The notes under the pieces are model-generated. The model did not search any database. It saw only the letters and a program-made list of their open reading frames with translations, and was not told where the DNA came from. A DNA stretch of 11,685 bases from Candidatus Eiseniibacteriota bacterium (GTDB lineage: Bacteria > Joyebacterota > Joyebacteria > Joyebacterales > Joyebacteraceae): positions 1-11,685 of the forward strand of contig DAOWER010000194.1 of the NCBI GenBank assembly GCA_030638405.1, given 5' to 3'. Positions 1 to 7,460 of this stretch are shown here, piece by piece. Every line of letters begins with the position of its first letter. The stretch's first letter is position 1. Made by a program: the position numbers and the translations under genes.

Positions 1-59
1 CCCAATCGGTCGGCGCGCATCGTGTCCAGCGTGACGAGTATGACGTTCGGAGAGGACAA
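1..59 (-). CDS. Sulfatase / alkaline phosphatase superfamily protein, N-terminus only
   Basis: Only about 20 codons are inside the window; the gene runs off the left edge. The translated start reads SSPNVILVTLDTMRADRLG, the classic opening of sulfatases and related type I phosphodiesterases: a beta strand followed by LDTxRADxLG, whose first Asp is a metal ligand in this superfamily. The catalytic Cys/Ser or Thr motif that would separate a sulfatase from a phosphodiesterase or phosphoethanolamine transferase lies outside the window. I chose a TTG start at 57-59 because GGGAG lies 8 bases upstream (68-72) and no ATG exists in frame. An in-frame GTG at 147-149 would add 30 residues but has no ribosome binding site. 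It is the last visible gene of the minus-strand block and follows the small RHH-like gene by 109 bp. The superfamily call is firm; the substrate is unknown. Confidence 0.8.
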   Translation of the reverse strand, partial: MSSPNVILVTLDTMRADRL

Positions 60-67
60 CCTGTTGA

Positions 68-72
68 CTCCC
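68..72 (-). promoter_or_regulatory. Ribosome binding site for the sulfatase-like gene
   Basis: GGGAG on the minus strand, 8 bases before the TTG codon at 57-59. It supports this non-ATG start over the upstream GTG at 147-149. Confidence 0.45.
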
Positions 73-168
73 TGCTGTTCCCTCGAGGTAACGAAGGCCC
101 GCGAAACAGAGACTCGGGCGAACGGGGGCTCGCGGACAGAAGCGCGCACGAGCAGCGGCTGGCTAACG

Positions 169-369
169 CTACATGTAGCCCAGGTCCGCCAGGCGCCCCT
201 TCATCTGCTCTTCTTCTTCACCGGACAGTTCGTCGTCGAATTCGCCGGACAGAAGCGATTTCAATATGAACGTGACGCATTCGTCGACGGAACTCATGTC
301 CAGCTTCGGGAGGAGGTCCTCGATCTCAACAAAGATCTCCTCGGGTATCTCGACCTTGCGAGCGGCCAT
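169..369 (-). CDS. Small ribbon-helix-helix-like protein (66 aa)
   Basis: A 66-residue acidic protein. The first part has a short strand (KVEIPEEIF) and two predicted helices around a turn (residues about 10-22 and 26-41), the pattern of CopG/Arc-like ribbon-helix-helix proteins. The second part is very acidic (FDDELSGEEEEQ) and ends in KGRLADLGYM. I recall similar LGY-type tails on small RHH-like proteins encoded near alkaline-phosphatase-superfamily genes, but this is memory and not a search. The ATG at 367-369 is preceded by GGGGGAG, and the flippase stop codon ends 1 base before the ATG, so translation is probably coupled. The sulfatase-like gene follows after 109 bp. It may be a DNA-binding autoregulator or a protein-interaction module for the adjacent enzyme; the function is not established. 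Confidence 0.75.
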   Translation of the reverse strand: MAARKVEIPEEIFVEIEDLLPKLDMSSVDECVTFILKSLLSGEFDDELSGEEEEQMKGRLADLGYM

Positions 370-370
370 C

Positions 371-1924
371 CTATGCTCCCCCTCTCGAACGGCGCACCTT
401 GCGCAGCACGGTCGCCAGGACCAGTCTGTCCTCTTCCTTGACGCCCATCGCGACGGTCAGAGAAGCCACCACAGCCAGACTGGCAAACATGACCACGACG
501 GACCAGATGACCCCCGGCGGAACCGCAAGATACGTGCGCGTCAGAACCGCCAGCGCGATCGTGATGGCCACGGTCGCGGCGACCTTCAGCGTCGATCTGT
601 CGTACGGCGTGATCTTCAGGAGAAATCTCACCTGGACGAGCCGCGCCAGCTTGACAAGGGCCTGCGCCGCACCCGCCGCCAGTCCCGCGCCCGCGACGCC
701 CATCTTCGGCACAAGGACGACGTTCAGGCCCACGGAGATCACGGCGAGCGCGACGGCATTGTAGACGTTCCACTTCTGGTGGCCGGTCATGGCCAGGGCC
801 ACGCCGACGGGGCCCGTGCTGACCGCTATCATCAGCCCGGTGGCCGCGAACACAAGCGCGGCGTAGCCGCGCACGAACTCCGCCCCGAAGACACCGAGCG
901 TCGTCTCCCCCGCGACCACGATCCAGAGGTAGATCGGCAGCGACAGGATGACGGTCCAGCGAGTCACCGAACGGAACAGCGGCCGCAGAAGATCGAATCT
1001 GTCGCGATGATAGAGATCGGAGATCACCGGCGAGAAAATCATGTTGAACGACAGCAGAACGAACGTGACGAGCGTTGCCATGAGCGCACTGACGTTGTAG
1101 ACACCGACGTCGGCAGACACGAGGAAGATGCCGAGCACTATGCGTCCGCTGTGCTGCATGGAGAACGCCACGAACGTGTCGGCCAACATGGCTGTGGAGT
1201 AGACCACGATGTTCTTCTTGGGAATCGGCGCCGGAACGACCGTTCTGTCGAAGAGGAACGGACCACTGCGCCTCAGGAGGAAGGCCAGCAGGCCGGCCGA
1301 CAGGACTGTGGCGCCGATGGTGGCCCCCACGATCCCGTTAAGCCTGAGACTCATGTAGTAGTAGAGGGCGACGAACAGCCCCAATCTGAAGACCCGGTGG
1401 GACACGTCAAAGCCGATGATGAGGCTCCGGATGTCCTTGAGACTGCGAAGGGCCCCGGAGAAGATGCGCATGAGGCTGTACGGGATCACCGCGAGCGCCA
1501 TCCAGACGAGAACGGATTCCAGCCTGTACTCGTGGAAGACCCGGTGGGCGAGCGGGGTGCGAAGCAGGACTACAACGACGGCGCCGGCAGCGGCAGCAAC
1601 CACACTCAAACGCACGCCCAGCAGGAACACGGCCCGGGCCTCACGGGGGCGGCCGGACGCGTGGTACTTCGATATGAACCGGACGAAACTCTGCTCGAAG
1701 CCGAGAGTCGTCAGGATCGTGATACCGCTCACCACGGTCCATCCGAGGACGAACACACCGAGCATGTCCGCGCCGAGGAGCCGAGCGAAGATCGCCTGGG
1801 CGATGAACCCGAACAGAAGACCGAAGACCTTGCCGGTGAAGGCGAAGCCGGCCTCCCTGGTCACCTTCGAGAGGTACTGCTTCTGTTCGTCCCGGATGTG
1901 CCCTGACAGGTTCTCTTCGGTCAC
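371..1924 (-). CDS. MOP-superfamily flippase (polysaccharide/lipid-linked oligosaccharide exporter, Wzx-like)
   Basis: A 517-residue integral membrane protein with roughly 14 hydrophobic segments (first at about residues 27-48, last at about 470-492) and almost no hydrophilic domains. The opening (TGKVFGLLFGFIAQAIFARLLG, about 30-51) followed by an F-x-R-F-I-S-K-Y motif (80-87) is typical of Polysacc_synt/MurJ-Wzx type transporters, which flip lipid-linked sugars across the inner membrane. The length fits the family. The ATG at 1922-1924 has GGGGA 8 bases upstream. It follows the GNAT-fold acyltransferase gene by 34 bp and precedes the RHH-like gene by 1 bp, so these three probably share a transcript. 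The neighbouring acyltransferase and sulfatase-like gene suggest surface glycan export. No glycosyltransferase is in the window, so the substrate cannot be named. Confidence 0.88.
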   Translation of the reverse strand: MTEENLSGHIRDEQKQYLSKVTREAGFAFTGKVFGLLFGFIAQAIFARLLGADMLGVFVLGWTVVSGITILTTLGFEQSFVRFISKYHASGRPREARAVFLLGVRLSVVAAAAGAVVVVLLRTPLAHRVFHEYRLESVLVWMALAVIPYSLMRIFSGALRSLKDIRSLIIGFDVSHRVFRLGLFVALYYYMSLRLNGIVGATIGATVLSAGLLAFLLRRSGPFLFDRTVVPAPIPKKNIVVYSTAMLADTFVAFSMQHSGRIVLGIFLVSADVGVYNVSALMATLVTFVLLSFNMIFSPVISDLYHRDRFDLLRPLFRSVTRWTVILSLPIYLWIVVAGETTLGVFGAEFVRGYAALVFAATGLMIAVSTGPVGVALAMTGHQKWNVYNAVALAVISVGLNVVLVPKMGVAGAGLAAGAAQALVKLARLVQVRFLLKITPYDRSTLKVAATVAITIALAVLTRTYLAVPPGVIWSVVVMFASLAVVASLTVAMGVKEEDRLVLATVLRKVRRSRGGA

Positions 1925-1958
1925 AGTCGTTCCCCGTGAGACAGCTCTGGCCCGCTAG

Positions 1959-3029
1959 CTAGGGCGTCGCGCGCGCGCCTCGCACGCGCCGGACGAGAGG
2001 CTTCAGCCGTGAGTCCATCAGATGGGCGGCACGGCCGCTCATCGTGGCAGGATACAGTCGGACGTTGACGTGCTCAAGCCATCCGTTCGCCCAATGGTCC
2101 TTCCAGCGCGCCCGCTCGCCAAGAAAGTCGAAACGTGCAAGCCCCGCGCCAAATGCGTGGCGGACGGCCTCGTGAAACAACCTTACACCGGGGGACAACT
2201 TCGAGAATTCCTCCTCGTAGGACGTCTTCATCGCGTAGTACGTCCCATTGTGGACGGCCCCATAGAGAAACGCGATCAAGCGCCCGTCCAGCTCGAGCCA
2301 GAACGGCATCAGGGAGTCCCTCGCGGCGAGCGCCGCGGACAGCTCAGAATAGAAGGCCCCGACGCCGCGCGCGCCGATCGAGGTCCCCGCACGCTCCTTC
2401 CAGCTCCTCTCCTCCACGGCGATGAACCGGTCGGTCAGAGCCGCCGTGTCCATTCCTCTCTCGAAGCGCACCACGCGAACCTCGCCGGCGCGCTCGAGCT
2501 TCCGCATCTTGCGCTCCCACTCGTGGGAGACCTTGCGAGGCCGGCCCTCGAAATAGTCTTCCCACGAACCCTCGATATCGATGAAGGGAGACACGCGCCC
2601 CGGTCTCGCGTGGAGCAGATACCCGCCGCCTCGCGCCTCCGACTCGAGCGCGGTCAGGGTCGGCGAACCGACGGGCACACCCTGAAGCTGAAGCACCGCG
2701 CCCTGCCCGCGCAAGTGCGTGAGAAGAGCGCGCGTGAACTCGCCGACGTCGTCCAGACCCGCGACTAACCGCCCGCGGGGCGAGAGGAAGTTCACGGGAA
2801 GGACAAGCTCGCGCGCCGGAGTCGCGAACAGTGGGGCCAGACCCGCGGGGCCGTGGTCAGTGTGCCCGACCGCGGCGGCGACCTTGAGTTCGCTCCCGAA
2901 GTGAGCGGACCAGGCCTCGACCCAGAAACGCGTTCCGAAGAGGCCGCCGCGCTCGACGGCCCCGGTCAGTCTGTCCCAGGCCTCGACGAGCTCCGGGTCC
3001 TTGAGGTCGGTGTGTACGCGAATCTCCAT
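1959..3029 (-). CDS. FemAB/CelD-like GNAT acyltransferase (BioF2-like domain)
   Basis: A 356-residue protein. The C-terminal half (about 165-310) matches the Acetyltransf_6/FemAB-like GNAT domain: a basic helix (VSHEWERKMRKLER, 168-181), SWKERAGTSIG (209-219), then LIAFLYG, the acyl-CoA-type loop SKLSPGVRLFHEAVRHAF (276-293) and DFLGERARWKDHWA (301-314). Families with this fold transfer acyl or aminoacyl groups in exopolysaccharide or peptidoglycan modification. The N-terminal part is a degenerate GNAT-like half, as usual for this family. I chose the ATG at 3027-3029 because GAGGG lies 6 bases upstream. A TTG at 3045-3047 would add six residues but has poor upstream support. It precedes the flippase gene by 34 bp, which fits a surface polysaccharide role. 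Acceptor and donor are unknown. Confidence 0.82.
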   Translation of the reverse strand: MEIRVHTDLKDPELVEAWDRLTGAVERGGLFGTRFWVEAWSAHFGSELKVAAAVGHTDHGPAGLAPLFATPARELVLPVNFLSPRGRLVAGLDDVGEFTRALLTHLRGQGAVLQLQGVPVGSPTLTALESEARGGGYLLHARPGRVSPFIDIEGSWEDYFEGRPRKVSHEWERKMRKLERAGEVRVVRFERGMDTAALTDRFIAVEERSWKERAGTSIGARGVGAFYSELSAALAARDSLMPFWLELDGRLIAFLYGAVHNGTYYAMKTSYEEEFSKLSPGVRLFHEAVRHAFGAGLARFDFLGERARWKDHWANGWLEHVNVRLYPATMSGRAAHLMDSRLKPLVRRVRGARATP

Positions 3030-3054
3030 CGTGCGCCCTCGCGTCAATCTGGAA

Positions 3055-3091
3055 GCGCCGGCCGGGCGCTCCGGCCGGGTGCTCCGGCCGG
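3055..3091. repeat. Three tandem ~13-bp units carrying the CCGGCCGG palindrome
   Basis: The gap between the FAD oxidase and GNAT genes contains an 11-base unit (3055-3065) and two 13-base units (3066-3078 and 3079-3091). Each ends in CCGGCCGG, at 3058-3065, 3071-3078 and 3084-3091. The last two units differ only at one base (GCGCT versus GTGCT). As RNA they could form several alternative GC hairpins. No T-run follows on the minus strand, so a simple intrinsic terminator is not supported. Confidence 0.7.
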
Positions 3092-3109
3092 ATGCGCGCT
3101 GCAGGCGTG

Positions 3110-4774
3110 TTATAGAAGCTCCTCGGGGAAGACGACGCCACGGTTCAGAACGCAGGACGGGTCGAACGCTCTCTTGACATCCGCCATTTGCCTCATCCCG
3201 TCGTCGCCGTACTGCAGCCGGAGCAAGTCGTGCTTGATCCTCCCGATCCCGTGCTCGGCTGACACTGTTCCACCCAGCTCTACCGCCCGGCGCGCGAAGC
3301 GCATGGCCAGTTCCTTCCCATCGCGCAGTTCCTCGGGTGACGAGGGCATGATGTTGAGATGAAGGTGATTGTCACCGATGTGGCCGAAGATAACATGCTC
3401 GAGGGGGGTCCCGTCCAGCTCGCCCCTGTAGAACCCGAACATCTCCTCCAGTGCCCCTGGGGGCACCGCGGCGTCCGTTCCTATCTTGTGGATCACAGGG
3501 TAGCGCGCGTTAGCGCGCGCTATGACGCCGTTGACCTGCTCCGCTATGCTGTGCCTGAGCGCCCTGAGCCGCGCGAGTTCGGACTCTTCCAGTCCGCCCC
3601 ACGTATTCTCCATCGACGAACCGTGCTCGGAGAGGACCGATTCCCAGCCCTCGTAGATCTCGAACAGGGTGTCCTCGGTGAACTCAGTCTCGAAGAGCAC
3701 TCCCGCCACCGCGCTGTCGGGTAGCTCCGGTATCTCCGAGGAAGGGCCCTCCTCCGCCTTGCGACGTCGGAGGAACTCGAAACTCCTCGAGTCGAAGAAC
3801 TCCAGTGCGAGCGGGCTCACGGCGTCGGTCGAACCCCCGGCCGGAGTTTCACCACGCGCGTGCTTCACGAATTCGACGGCGTCCTCGTCGGAGCCGAAGA
3901 ACGCGAGCGCGCTTAAGATCCCCTCCGGAGACGGTGCGAGAAACAGCTCTACCTCGGTGATGACGCCGAGCGTCCCTTCCGACCCGATGAGAAGATCGAT
4001 CAGGTCCATGTTCTCCGCCGCGTAGTAGCCGGCCGCGTTCTTCGTGTCGGGCATGGCGTACCCCGGGACGCGCACCTCCACCTGGCTTCCGTCTGAGCCT
4101 TCCAGCAGGAAGAGCCTCCCGTCGGCGAGACACCGGCCTCGCTCGACGGCCAGGACTCCGCCGGTGGTCAGAACCACTCTGAGCCCGTGCACGTGCCGAC
4201 GGGTCGCGCCGTAGCGGTAGCTTCTGGCGCCGGACGCGTTCGTGGCCACCGTGGCGCCGAGATGCGCGGTGTCCTCGGTCGGGTCGGGAGGGTAGAAGAA
4301 TGTCCTGTCGTCAGCGAGGAAGGCCTCGAGGTCGGCGCGCGCGGCGGGATCCTGCTCCCCGCCGTCGACACCCAGGTCCTTCGTCAGGAGCCGCTCTCGC
4401 AGTTCCGCCACCGACAGCCCCGGCTCGACGCGAACCGTGAAGCGCCCGTCGGGAAGTCGGCGGATTCCCAGCACTCCCTTCATGCCGGCGAGGGAAAGCA
4501 GAACGCCGCCGGCAGGCACGGCGCCTCCGACAATGCCGGTTCGTCCGGCCGACACGGTGACGTTCACACCCGCATCGGCGGCCGAGACAAGCGCGTCCGA
4601 AACCTGCGCCTCGTCTCGCACGATGATCAGCCGGTCCGCCTCGGCGGGCCCGTAGCGTGATTCATCCGACAGGTAATCACCGTACGACTCTTCTATCCGC
4701 TCACGTGAATCCACGACGAGCGGCGGGGAGTCGCTACCGGGTATCGGCCTCACCACCTCTATGACGTTGCCCAA
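3110..4774 (-). CDS. FAD-linked oxidase, GlcD/D-lactate dehydrogenase-like (VAO/PCMH family)
   Basis: A 554-residue flavoprotein that should oxidise a 2-hydroxy acid such as glycolate or D-lactate. The PCMH-type FAD-binding domain spans about 45-282: LIIVRDEAQVSDALVSA at the start, TVSAGRTGIVGGAVP (73-87), HLGATVATNASGARSYRYG (171-189) and IGSEGTLGVITE (263-274). The FAD-oxidase C domain follows (about 283-550) with GHIGDNHLHLN (464-474), whose histidines bind metal in DLD relatives, and SAEHGIGRIKH (505-515), then FDPSCVLNRG near the end. It is somewhat longer than GlcD and lacks an iron-sulfur domain; no GlcF partner is adjacent. Translation probably starts at the TTG at 4772-4774: GAGG lies 8 bases upstream inside the end of the M24 peptidase gene, whose stop codon is 3 bases away. 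The exact substrate and electron acceptor are not visible. Confidence 0.88.
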   Translation of the reverse strand: MGNVIEVVRPIPGSDSPPLVVDSRERIEESYGDYLSDESRYGPAEADRLIIVRDEAQVSDALVSAADAGVNVTVSAGRTGIVGGAVPAGGVLLSLAGMKGVLGIRRLPDGRFTVRVEPGLSVAELRERLLTKDLGVDGGEQDPAARADLEAFLADDRTFFYPPDPTEDTAHLGATVATNASGARSYRYGATRRHVHGLRVVLTTGGVLAVERGRCLADGRLFLLEGSDGSQVEVRVPGYAMPDTKNAAGYYAAENMDLIDLLIGSEGTLGVITEVELFLAPSPEGILSALAFFGSDEDAVEFVKHARGETPAGGSTDAVSPLALEFFDSRSFEFLRRRKAEEGPSSEIPELPDSAVAGVLFETEFTEDTLFEIYEGWESVLSEHGSSMENTWGGLEESELARLRALRHSIAEQVNGVIARANARYPVIHKIGTDAAVPPGALEEMFGFYRGELDGTPLEHVIFGHIGDNHLHLNIMPSSPEELRDGKELAMRFARRAVELGGTVSAEHGIGRIKHDLLRLQYGDDGMRQMADVKRAFDPSCVLNRGVVFPEELL

Positions 4775-4777
4775 GCG

Positions 4778-6004
4778 CTAGACCTCGAGCACGAGGTCTC
4801 TCGGGAAGTCTGTCAGATTCTCGACCGTCCCGTCCTCGTGCACGTAGTAGACGTCCTCGATCCGCATGCCGTAGCCCTTGTCCGGGTAGTAGAGCCCCGG
4901 CTCAACCGTGAAGATGGACCCGGGCACCAGAACGTCCTCGTTGCCCGTGAAGTTGGACAGGGTCGGCTTCTCGTGCACGTCCAGCCCGATGCCGTGCCCC
5001 AGGCTGTGCACGTACCCGTTCGTCACCTGCGGGTTGGTGCGCGGGGTCTCTATCCCTCTCGCCTCGAAGAAGTCGCACGTCCTGGTCTGGTAGACCGACG
5101 CCTTCTCCCCCATCTCGAGCGTCGGCGCCACCGTGTCGTAGCACTCCTCGAGCGTCTTGTAGGAGTCGAGGATCTCCTGCGAGGCTTCGCCCAGGACGAA
5201 CGTGCGCGTCATGTCGAAGAAGTAACCGCCGCCCTCCTCCTGAGGGAAGATGTCGAAGACTATCGTCTTGCCGAGCTCAATGGGGTCGGCGTCGTTGCCT
5301 CTGCTGTGCGGAATCCCGGCGTCCCGGCCGATGGCGAAGATCGTGTCGACCTCCTCGATGATCTTGCGCCGCGCGAGCGCCAGCTTGATCTCGGCCTTGC
5401 AGTCGCCGATGGTAAGTGGATCGCCGTCGTCCTTGACGAGCGTTCCCCCGTCGACCTTGTGGGACTTCATGAAGTCGGCGATATGACGCACGACCTCGCA
5501 CGTCTTCTTGCCGACGACCCTGATCCTCTCGAGTTCCTCCGAGCTCTTGGTCATGCGGGCCGTGATGAAGATGTTGTCGTTGAACTCGCCCGTGACGGTC
5601 AGCTCCGGCATGGCCGCGTCGAGCGCCTTGAGGAATTCCCAGTTGCGCCCCGCGTCACCCTGTCCGTAGAAAGCCACACGACCCTTGACCCCGAACTCCT
5701 CGAATATCGTCTGGTAGTACTTGACACTCGCGGCCAGTCGGTCACCGCCCGCCTCCTTGATCATCTCCATGATATTGTACCTGGAGGTGTCGATCGTCTC
5801 GAGTCCGCTTGCGGCCGCCTCCTCACGCTCCATGGCGCCGCAGAAGAGAACCGGTTCCTCCCCGCGCTTCTTGATGACGATGGCGTGAGAGATGGCAGCG
5901 CCGTTGACCATGTAGTACATGGTCGCGTTGCCCTTGACCGCGCCCGTGACCACCGCGGCGTCGATCCCGCGCTCCTGCATCAGCCCGTCGATGTCTCGCT
6001 TCAC
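4778..6004 (-). CDS. M24-family metallopeptidase (Xaa-Pro aminopeptidase/dipeptidase-like)
   Basis: A 408-residue protein with a creatinase-type N-terminal domain (about 1-150) and a pita-bread M24 catalytic domain (about 160-400). All five expected metal ligands are visible: D251 (VFDIFP), D264 (FFDMTRTF), H337 (HSLGHGIG), E368 (TVEPGLYY) and E383 (MRIEDVYYV). H233 (IPHSRGN) and H344 (DVHEKP) match the conserved histidines near the active site. The enzyme should remove an N-terminal residue before proline or cleave an X-Pro dipeptide in the cytoplasm. The usual DxG after the first strand is DIFP here, which I regard as a subfamily feature. The start is GTG at 6002-6004, preceded by a perfect AGGAGG. 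The FAD oxidase follows after 3 bp and the methyltransferase precedes by 63 bp. Confidence 0.9.
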   Translation of the reverse strand: MKRDIDGLMQERGIDAAVVTGAVKGNATMYYMVNGAAISHAIVIKKRGEEPVLFCGAMEREEAAASGLETIDTSRYNIMEMIKEAGGDRLAASVKYYQTIFEEFGVKGRVAFYGQGDAGRNWEFLKALDAAMPELTVTGEFNDNIFITARMTKSSEELERIRVVGKKTCEVVRHIADFMKSHKVDGGTLVKDDGDPLTIGDCKAEIKLALARRKIIEEVDTIFAIGRDAGIPHSRGNDADPIELGKTIVFDIFPQEEGGGYFFDMTRTFVLGEASQEILDSYKTLEECYDTVAPTLEMGEKASVYQTRTCDFFEARGIETPRTNPQVTNGYVHSLGHGIGLDVHEKPTLSNFTGNEDVLVPGSIFTVEPGLYYPDKGYGMRIEDVYYVHEDGTVENLTDFPRDLVLEV

Positions 6005-6013
6005 TGGTCTAAG

Positions 6014-6019
6014 CCTCCT
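6014..6019 (-). promoter_or_regulatory. Strong ribosome binding site deciding the GTG start of the M24 peptidase
   Basis: AGGAGG on the minus strand, 9 bases before the GTG at 6002-6004. It fixes this start and is the best Shine-Dalgarno match in the block. Confidence 0.75.
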
Positions 6020-6067
6020 GTGATGTGATTTCGCTGCGCCGCCCTCGCCCGGGCGATCGCGGCAGGC

Positions 6068-6853
6068 CTACAGAGCCCTCAGAACGTAGTAGAGATTCCC
6101 CATCTCACCGTTGATGTGAGCGTCAAGAGACACGCGCTCGTGTTTCGAGCCCTCCTCGTAGATCGCGACGAGTTCGAGCGTGCCACACCTCTCTATCTGC
6201 TCCTTGAACTCCTCGAATATCCAGAGCCGGAGCTCGTGCCGGTCTATGAGCACCTGCTTCTTGCCGTGGTCGTCGATCTCCATCGTGCAGAGGTGATGGC
6301 TGCGGCGCGTCTCGAAGGTCTCACTCTCGATGCGCCACTCGGTCTTCACCTTGACACCATCGTGCTCCATCTCCCAGATGCTTCCTTCTTCGTGCAGCGG
6401 GCCGTCCCAGCCGCAGGAGATGTGCACGATGTAGATCCCCCCGGATCGCAGCGCCTCGCCGGTCAGCTTGAAGTGGGACACGATGTCAGCGTCGTCCAGA
6501 AGGTAGCCCAGGCTGTTGATCGAATTCAAGGCCGCATCGAACTCGCGCGGGAACACCGCGGTCTCCATTGCGGCCCGGACGAGCGTTACGTCCCCGGACG
6601 TCCCGGCCTTTTCCACCTTCTCCCGCGCGTAGTCCAGCATGGCCGGGCTCGAGTCGTAGCCGGTCACCCTGTAACCGTGCCGGGGAAGAACCACAAGGAA
6701 GCGCCCGGCGCCGCACGCCGGCTCCAGCATACGCTCGACCGGAAACGGCACGTGCTCGCGGAAGAGCTGCCCAAAGAAATCGATCTCAGGCTCGATGTCC
6801 CACGAGAACGCCACGTCGTAGTAGAGCGGCAGGTTGTAGAGTTCTTCGCTCAC
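6068..6853 (-). CDS. Class I SAM-dependent methyltransferase
   Basis: A 261-residue Rossmann-fold methyltransferase. Motif I, which binds S-adenosylmethionine, is LEPACGAGR (43-51), followed by the acidic loop YDSSPAML (about 65-72) and a strand-turn at SINSLGYLL. The N-terminal YYDVAFSWD resembles a subfamily of small-molecule or uncharacterised methyltransferases. The start is GTG at 6851-6853, embedded in GTGA so that it overlaps the stop codon of the hydrogenase maturation protease by 4 bases, a classic sign of translational coupling. Its substrate cannot be read from the sequence. The tight overlap may mean a role linked to hydrogenase biogenesis, but operon membership alone does not prove this. 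Confidence 0.85.
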   Translation of the reverse strand: MSEELYNLPLYYDVAFSWDIEPEIDFFGQLFREHVPFPVERMLEPACGAGRFLVVLPRHGYRVTGYDSSPAMLDYAREKVEKAGTSGDVTLVRAAMETAVFPREFDAALNSINSLGYLLDDADIVSHFKLTGEALRSGGIYIVHISCGWDGPLHEEGSIWEMEHDGVKVKTEWRIESETFETRRSHHLCTMEIDDHGKKQVLIDRHELRLWIFEEFKEQIERCGTLELVAIYEEGSKHERVSLDAHINGEMGNLYYVLRAL

Positions 6854-7344
6854 GGCCGCCTCCCTCGTTCGTCGGTCGAGTCCGACGGCTCGGGGAAGAC
6901 CTCCCCGATGATCTCGTCCACGATGGCGCCGACGCGCGCCGCCAGCGCGGGCGTCAGCTCCTCCCCGAACGTCAGCACATCCACGACCTCGATCGCATAG
7001 ATGACAACCTCGTCCGGCACGTCCATGTTCTGCTGTCGACCCAGCTCCATGACCGTCGCGAGATTCGCGCCGTGCGGTGAATTGGAGTGGATCGTCCGCC
7101 CGAGGTCGGCAAGGTCGAGCCGCATGACGGTGCCCGGCTCCCTGCCGGTCAGGATGGAGTCGATGACCACGAGCCTGTCGTAACCCAGGGACTCTTCCAG
7201 AAGCGAGAACCCGGCCTCCTCGTTGACCCCCACGTCCACGTCACCGCGGCCGGCGAGCCGCTCCCCGAGCTTGCCGGCAACGACGAGCCCGACGGAGTCG
7301 TCCGTCAGTATCGAGCTTCCCACTCCCAGTATCAACGTTTTCAC
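6850..7344 (-). CDS. [NiFe] hydrogenase maturation protease (M52, HycI/HyaD-like)
   Basis: A 164-residue M52 endopeptidase that should remove the C-terminal tail of the hydrogenase large subunit after nickel insertion. The three nickel-sensing residues fall at the expected places: D16 in LTDDSVG, D62 in VVIDSILTG, and a histidine near residue 91 (HSNSPHG; E. coli HycI has Asp16, Asp62 and His90). The usual GxGN at the start is GVGSS, so the Asn is replaced by Ser. GREPGTVMRLD (67-77) is the familiar PGTV strand. The start is GTG at 7342-7344, with only a weak upstream GGG. It lies 116 bp after the large-subunit gene, with a hairpin between, and overlaps the methyltransferase by 4 bp. Its context strongly supports action on the adjacent large subunit. 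Confidence 0.92.
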   Translation of the reverse strand: MKTLILGVGSSILTDDSVGLVVAGKLGERLAGRGDVDVGVNEEAGFSLLEESLGYDRLVVIDSILTGREPGTVMRLDLADLGRTIHSNSPHGANLATVMELGRQQNMDVPDEVVIYAIEVVDVLTFGEELTPALAARVGAIVDEIIGEVFPEPSDSTDERGRRP

Positions 7345-7393
7345 TGCCTGAACCCGTCCGCCGCACCGCCCGCCGGCGTCCCCAAATCAGAGA

Positions 7394-7430
7394 GCACCCC
7401 GGAGCCGCGTCTCGTGCAGCGCCGGGGTGC
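7394..7430 (-). promoter_or_regulatory. Stable inverted repeat between hydrogenase large-subunit and protease genes
   Basis: GCACCCCGG (7394-7402) and CCGGGGTGC (7422-7430) are perfect 9-base complements separated by 19 bases. Two further pairs (GC/GC) continue the stem after one mismatch. On the minus-strand transcript the stem is followed by TCTCTGATTTGGG, which is U-containing but not a proper U-run. It could act as a partial terminator, a 3'-end stabiliser of the structural-gene mRNA, or a processing site that lowers protease expression. Confidence 0.65.
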
Positions 7431-7460
7431 GATAGTCACGGAAGATGAACCGCGTGTGTC

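Noticed and set aside
99..135. CCGCGA/TCGCGG inverted repeat in the gap before the sulfatase-like gene
   Set aside because: Only 6-base arms with a 25-base loop and no T-run; likely chance in GC-rich sequence.
266..1906. Long plus-strand open frame opposite the flippase gene
   Set aside because: Arg/Asp/Glu/His-rich, low-complexity translation with no family features; it is the antisense shadow of a clear 14-TM protein in GC-rich DNA.
4838..6028. 396-codon plus-strand frame opposite the M24 peptidase
   Set aside because: The minus strand carries all M24 metal ligands; the plus-strand product is Val/Arg/Leu-rich without motifs.
6045..6060. Palindromes TCGCCCGGGCGA and GCGATCGC between methyltransferase and M24 genes
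   Set aside because: Overlapping GC palindromes without room for a useful loop; a single GCGATCGC is not evidence of a HIP1-type repeat family.
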